Assembly (NCBI GenBank): GCA_023818785.1 | Contig: JAMWCO010000051.1 | Location: forward strand, 1 to 8,848 | Reading direction: 5' to 3' | Length of the DNA: 8,848 nucleotides | DNA from: Candidatus Omnitrophota bacterium | Lineage (GTDB): Bacteria > Ratteibacteria > UBA8468 > B48-G9 > JAFGKM01 | Shown: positions 6,745 through 8,848 of the stretch, one piece after another | Position numbering within the stretch: the stretch's first letter is position 1 | Layout: every line of letters begins with the position of its first letter | Made by a program: the position numbers and the translations under genes | The notes under the pieces: model-generated | The model's input: only the letters and a program-made list of their open reading frames with translations | What the model was told of the DNA's origin: nothing | The model's database searches: none

Positions 6745-8093
6745 TATTTAAATTTTTCAATTACATTCATAAACTCTTCTTTTATTATTTCAAGTTCATT
6801 TTCTGTTTCTGCCTCTATTCTAACTACAAGTACAGGTTGAGTATTTGATGCTCTTAATAATGCCCATCCATAAGGATAATAAACTTTAACACCATCTATA
6901 TCATTTATTTTATATTTATTTTCATAAAAACTCTTAACTTTTTCAACTATTTCAAACTTCTTCTCATCCCCAACTTCTATTCTAATTTCAGGGGTTGAAT
7001 AATATTTTTTAACTCCTTCAAATAATTGAGATAGTTTCTTATCTTCTGAATCCAAAATCCTTAATAATCTCAAAGAAGAATATATAGCATCATCAAATCC
7101 AAAATATTGATCAGCAAAATATAGATGGCCTGAAAGTTCTCCTGCAATTGGTGCTTTTTCTTGGTGTAATTTATTTTCAATCAAAGAATGGCCTGTCTTC
7201 CAAATAATAGGAATTCCACCAGATTTCTCTATTTCTTCTTCAAGTGATTTTGAACATTTAACATCAAATATAATCTTTGCTCCTTTATTTTTCTTAAGAA
7301 TCTCTCTTGAATAAAGAATTAATAATTGGTCTCCCCACAAAATATTACCTTTATCATCAATTACACCAAGTCTATCTCCATCACCATCAAATCCAAGTCC
7401 GCAGTCAAGATTATATTTTTTAACTATCTCTATTAAGTCATTTAAATTCTCTGGAACAACTGGGTCTGGTAAATGATTTGGAAAGTTTGGGTCACTTTCC
7501 ATATATAAACCAACAAATTCAATTCCAAGTTTTTTGAACAATTTTTCTATTAAGGGACCACAAGTTCCATTACCTGTATCAATACCTACTTTAAGTTTTT
7601 TATTAAATTTAAATCTTTCTATCATAAAATTTATATAATCATCAATTACATCTTTTTTTTCAAATTTACCTTCTCCTCTTTCAAAATCCTGTTTTTCAAT
7701 CATATCAGCGATTTTCTTTATTTCTTCTCCATATAAACTACTATCTCCAACAACCATTTTGAATCCATTAAATTCAGGAGGATTATGACTTGCTGTAACC
7801 ATTATACCTGAACAATATTTATAAAATTTGACTGAAAAATATAACAAAGGTGTTGGAACTATTCCTATATCAATTACATCAATCCCTGTTTGAAGTATCC
7901 CTTTTATAAGTTTTTCTTTTATTTCAGGAGTTGTTAATCTATTATCACCACCTACACAAGCATTTTTAAGATTTTTTCTATTAATATAAGAACCAAAAGC
8001 AAGGCCAAGGAAATAAGGTAAATCTCCTTTTAAATCCTCTTGATAAATCGCTCTTATATCATATTCTCTAAAGATTTTTCTATTTATTTTCAT
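6744..8093 (-). CDS. Phosphomannomutase/phosphoglucomutase (alpha-D-phosphohexomutase family)
   Basis: From the ATG at 8091-8093 the product is 449 residues, the normal length for bacterial PMM/PGM. It shows all four signature loops in order. The phosphoserine loop is VTASHNPPEFNGFK (99-112, Ser102), the Mg-binding loop is FDGDGDRLGVID (235-246), the sugar-binding loop is GELSGH (318-323), and the phosphate-binding loop is RASNTQPVLVVR (414-425). The family interconverts hexose 1- and 6-phosphates in the cytoplasm, feeding GDP-mannose, UDP-glucose and polysaccharide precursors. Glu-Leu-Ser fits the GEMSGH-type PMM/PGM group more than phosphoglucosamine mutase. The frame stays open back to 8306, but those extra 71 codons are Tyr/Phe-rich non-family sequence overlapping the divergent pilin, so they are rejected. 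There is no Shine-Dalgarno; the -10 box lies 8 bases before the ATG. It is first gene of the operon leading to the assembly ATPase. Confidence 0.95.
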   Translation of the reverse strand: MKINRKIFREYDIRAIYQEDLKGDLPYFLGLAFGSYINRKNLKNACVGGDNRLTTPEIKEKLIKGILQTGIDVIDIGIVPTPLLYFSVKFYKYCSGIMVTASHNPPEFNGFKMVVGDSSLYGEEIKKIADMIEKQDFERGEGKFEKKDVIDDYINFMIERFKFNKKLKVGIDTGNGTCGPLIEKLFKKLGIEFVGLYMESDPNFPNHLPDPVVPENLNDLIEIVKKYNLDCGLGFDGDGDRLGVIDDKGNILWGDQLLILYSREILKKNKGAKIIFDVKCSKSLEEEIEKSGGIPIIWKTGHSLIENKLHQEKAPIAGELSGHLYFADQYFGFDDAIYSSLRLLRILDSEDKKLSQLFEGVKKYYSTPEIRIEVGDEKKFEIVEKVKSFYENKYKINDIDGVKVYYPYGWALLRASNTQPVLVVRIEAETENELEIIKEEFMNVIEKFK

Positions 8094-8100
8094 ATTAAAA

Positions 8101-8129
8101 ATTATACAGAAAAAATGAAATATTGACAA
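8101..8129 (-). promoter_or_regulatory. Sigma70 promoter of PMM-Cys4-TlpA-GspE operon
   Basis: On the minus strand TTGTCA (8124-8129) is followed after exactly 17 bases by a perfect TATAAT (8101-8106). The last -10 base is only 8 bases from the A of the PMM ATG (8093). Transcription should therefore start at or within about 3 bases of the start codon, giving a leaderless mRNA. Confidence 0.75.
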
Positions 8130-8131
8130 TA
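8121..8131. repeat. Dyad TATTG-A-CAATA at shared -35
   Basis: An 11-bp inverted repeat with 5-bp arms is centred on A8126. It contains TTGACA on the plus strand and TTGTCA on the minus strand, offset by one base, and so supplies the -35 of both divergent promoters. It could also be a regulator site, by inference. Confidence 0.55.
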
Positions 8132-8152
8132 AATAATAAAAATAGGTAAAAT
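8123..8152 (+). promoter_or_regulatory. Sigma70-like promoter of the pseudopilin gene
   Basis: A consensus TTGACA (8123-8128) is followed after 18 bases by TAAAAT (8147-8152, 5 of 6 matches). Transcription would begin near 8159. That leaves a leader of about 10 bases consisting almost only of the Shine-Dalgarno. Confidence 0.55.
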
Positions 8153-8156
8153 TGAA

Positions 8157-8165
8157 AAGGAGGGG
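8157..8165 (+). promoter_or_regulatory. Strong Shine-Dalgarno of the pseudopilin gene
   Basis: AAGGAGGGG lies directly before AAA and the ATG at 8169-8171. It supports this start and contrasts with the absence of any Shine-Dalgarno before the divergent PMM gene. Confidence 0.75.
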
Positions 8166-8168
8166 AAA

Positions 8169-8848
8169 ATGAAAAAAGGATTTGTCTTGATAGAAGTAAT
8201 AGTAAGTGTTGTAATATTTGTAATTCTTGTAAGTGGAATATTTTTTGCTGTAAGAAATCTTATGAATAGAGCAAAGGTTATAAGTGCAAAAGCACAAATC
8301 TCTCAACTTGCTCTTTTACTTGAACAAGTAAAAAATGATACTGGGAAATATCCTTCATTTCTTTCTGATTTATTGAGCAATAGTCCACCAAAATTGCAAG
8401 AAAATGGATGGGATGGTCCATATACAAATAAAATACCTCTTGACCCTTGGGGGAATTCTTATTTCTATAAAATTCCACCTACAACTGTTTTTTCTTCTCC
8501 AAAATTACCAAGAGTTCATGGAAAACCAGATGAATATATAGCAAATTTTGAAGCAATAAGCGGAAAAGGAAGAATAAGAGTTGAAAATTATGGAGTAACT
8601 TCCTGTTCTATATATATAAATGGAGTTGAAGTTGTAAAAGAAAATGAATTTAGAAATAATCCAAGACCTCAAATTATAGAAAAAGAAATAAATTTATTAG
8701 ATGAAAATAATACTGTAACATGGGCAAGAAGTACTCCTGGTGATTTTTTATATTTCAGTATAATTGTTGATAATATGCCACAAGGTGAATATTTTATAGT
8801 AGGAAGTTATGGTAATGATGGTAAAGAAGGTGGAACTGGATATAATAA
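8169..8848 (+). CDS. GspG-like major pseudopilin with an inserted beta-rich domain (C-terminus beyond window)
   Basis: 226 complete codons are visible and the frame is open at the right edge. The N-terminus is a class III (prepilin) signal, MKKG|FVLIEVIVSVV, with the cleavage glycine at position 4 and the conserved +5 glutamate at Glu9, followed by the hydrophobic helix. GspG traits follow: NDTGKYPSFLSDLL (56-69), GWDGPYTNKIPLDPWGNSY (80-98), and near the edge GEYFIVGSYGNDGKEGG (206-222), which matches the usual C-terminal calcium-loop region. In ordinary GspG these last two blocks are about 15-20 residues apart; here about 110 residues separate them. The insert (about 102-205) reads RIRVENYGV...IYINGVEVV...EF...IIEKEINLL..NNTV..ARSTPGDFLYFSI, which looks like a secreted beta-sandwich domain. 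The protein would be processed by prepilin peptidase and polymerised by the GspE-like ATPase. It is transcribed divergently from the PMM operon. Confidence 0.88.
   Translation, partial: MKKGFVLIEVIVSVVIFVILVSGIFFAVRNLMNRAKVISAKAQISQLALLLEQVKNDTGKYPSFLSDLLSNSPPKLQENGWDGPYTNKIPLDPWGNSYFYKIPPTTVFSSPKLPRVHGKPDEYIANFEAISGKGRIRVENYGVTSCSIYINGVEVVKENEFRNNPRPQIIEKEINLLDENNTVTWARSTPGDFLYFSIIVDNMPQGEYFIVGSYGNDGKEGGTGYN

Noticed and set aside
6731..6760. Upstream ATG for the four-cysteine protein
   Set aside because: It lies within the PMM end and puts the good Shine-Dalgarno inside the coding region.
6619..6840. Plus-strand open frame of 73 codons
   Set aside because: It is antisense to the four-cysteine gene and the PMM end, with no motif.
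8094..8306. 71-codon N-terminal extension of the PMM
   Set aside because: The extension is Tyr/Phe-rich, unlike the family, overlaps the pseudopilin and its promoter, and the family N-terminus begins at the ATG of 8093.
8278..8478. Minus-strand open frame of 66 codons
   Set aside because: It is antisense to the pseudopilin, which has clear prepilin and GspG motifs.
8838..8848. Apparent TAA stop at the right edge
   Set aside because: It is out of frame (reading is GGA TAT AAT AA), and the GspG C-terminal motif is incomplete, so the gene continues.
1..8848. CRISPR arrays, tRNA/rRNA genes, insertion sequences
   Set aside because: No spaced direct repeats, tRNA-like cloverleaf or transposase motif was seen; coding genes fill nearly all bases.

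Overview
This is a compact, very AT-rich bacterial window. Arg codons are mostly AGA/AGG, intergenic gaps are tiny, and several genes overlap by 4-8 bp. The gene set is a type II secretion/type IV pilus-like assembly ATPase, a major pseudopilin, a lipoprotein thioredoxin, a PilZ protein, a eukaryotic-type Ser/Thr kinase, an HDAC-fold deacetylase and a GH106-like glycosidase. It fits a Gram-negative (diderm) uncultured lineage, for example an Omnitrophota/Ratteibacteria-like candidate phylum. That placement is inference from gene content and composition only.

Layout. Positions 1-3667 (minus strand) form one tightly coupled operon read right to left: Ser/Thr kinase, then HDAC-family deacetylase (4-bp ATGA overlap), then a GH106-like glycoside hydrolase (8-bp overlap) that runs off the left edge. 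Positions 3668-3762 are a short divergent regulatory gap containing a perfect AT-rich dyad. Positions 3763-4392 (plus) encode a YcgR-like PilZ protein. It converges on the next operon, and the two stop codons share the bases TTAA. Positions 4389-8093 (minus) form a second operon, read right to left: phosphomannomutase/phosphoglucomutase, a 67-residue four-cysteine protein, a TlpA-like lipoprotein thioredoxin, and a GspE/PilB assembly ATPase. Positions 8094-8168 are a divergent promoter gap. From 8169 (plus) a GspG-like pseudopilin runs off the right edge. No stretch over 300 bases lacks a gene.

The genes can be read as two functional groups. The right-hand group concerns the cell envelope. 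The motor ATPase sits in the PMM operon and the major pseudopilin is transcribed divergently from it. Both promoters appear to share one -35 element embedded in the dyad TATTG-A-CAATA, so motor and pilin may be co-regulated. The left-hand group combines a protein kinase, a deacylase and a sugar hydrolase, and its physiological link is not evident.

The most interesting points are: (1) the pseudopilin carries about 100 extra residues, resembling a secreted beta-sandwich domain, between the conserved DPWG motif and the C-terminal DG..GG loop; (2) the back-to-back promoters share a -35 box, and the -10 of the PMM promoter lies so close to the ATG that its mRNA should be leaderless; (3) the pilZ promoter has the same geometry; and (4) the kinase-HDAC-glycosidase operon is translationally overlapped.
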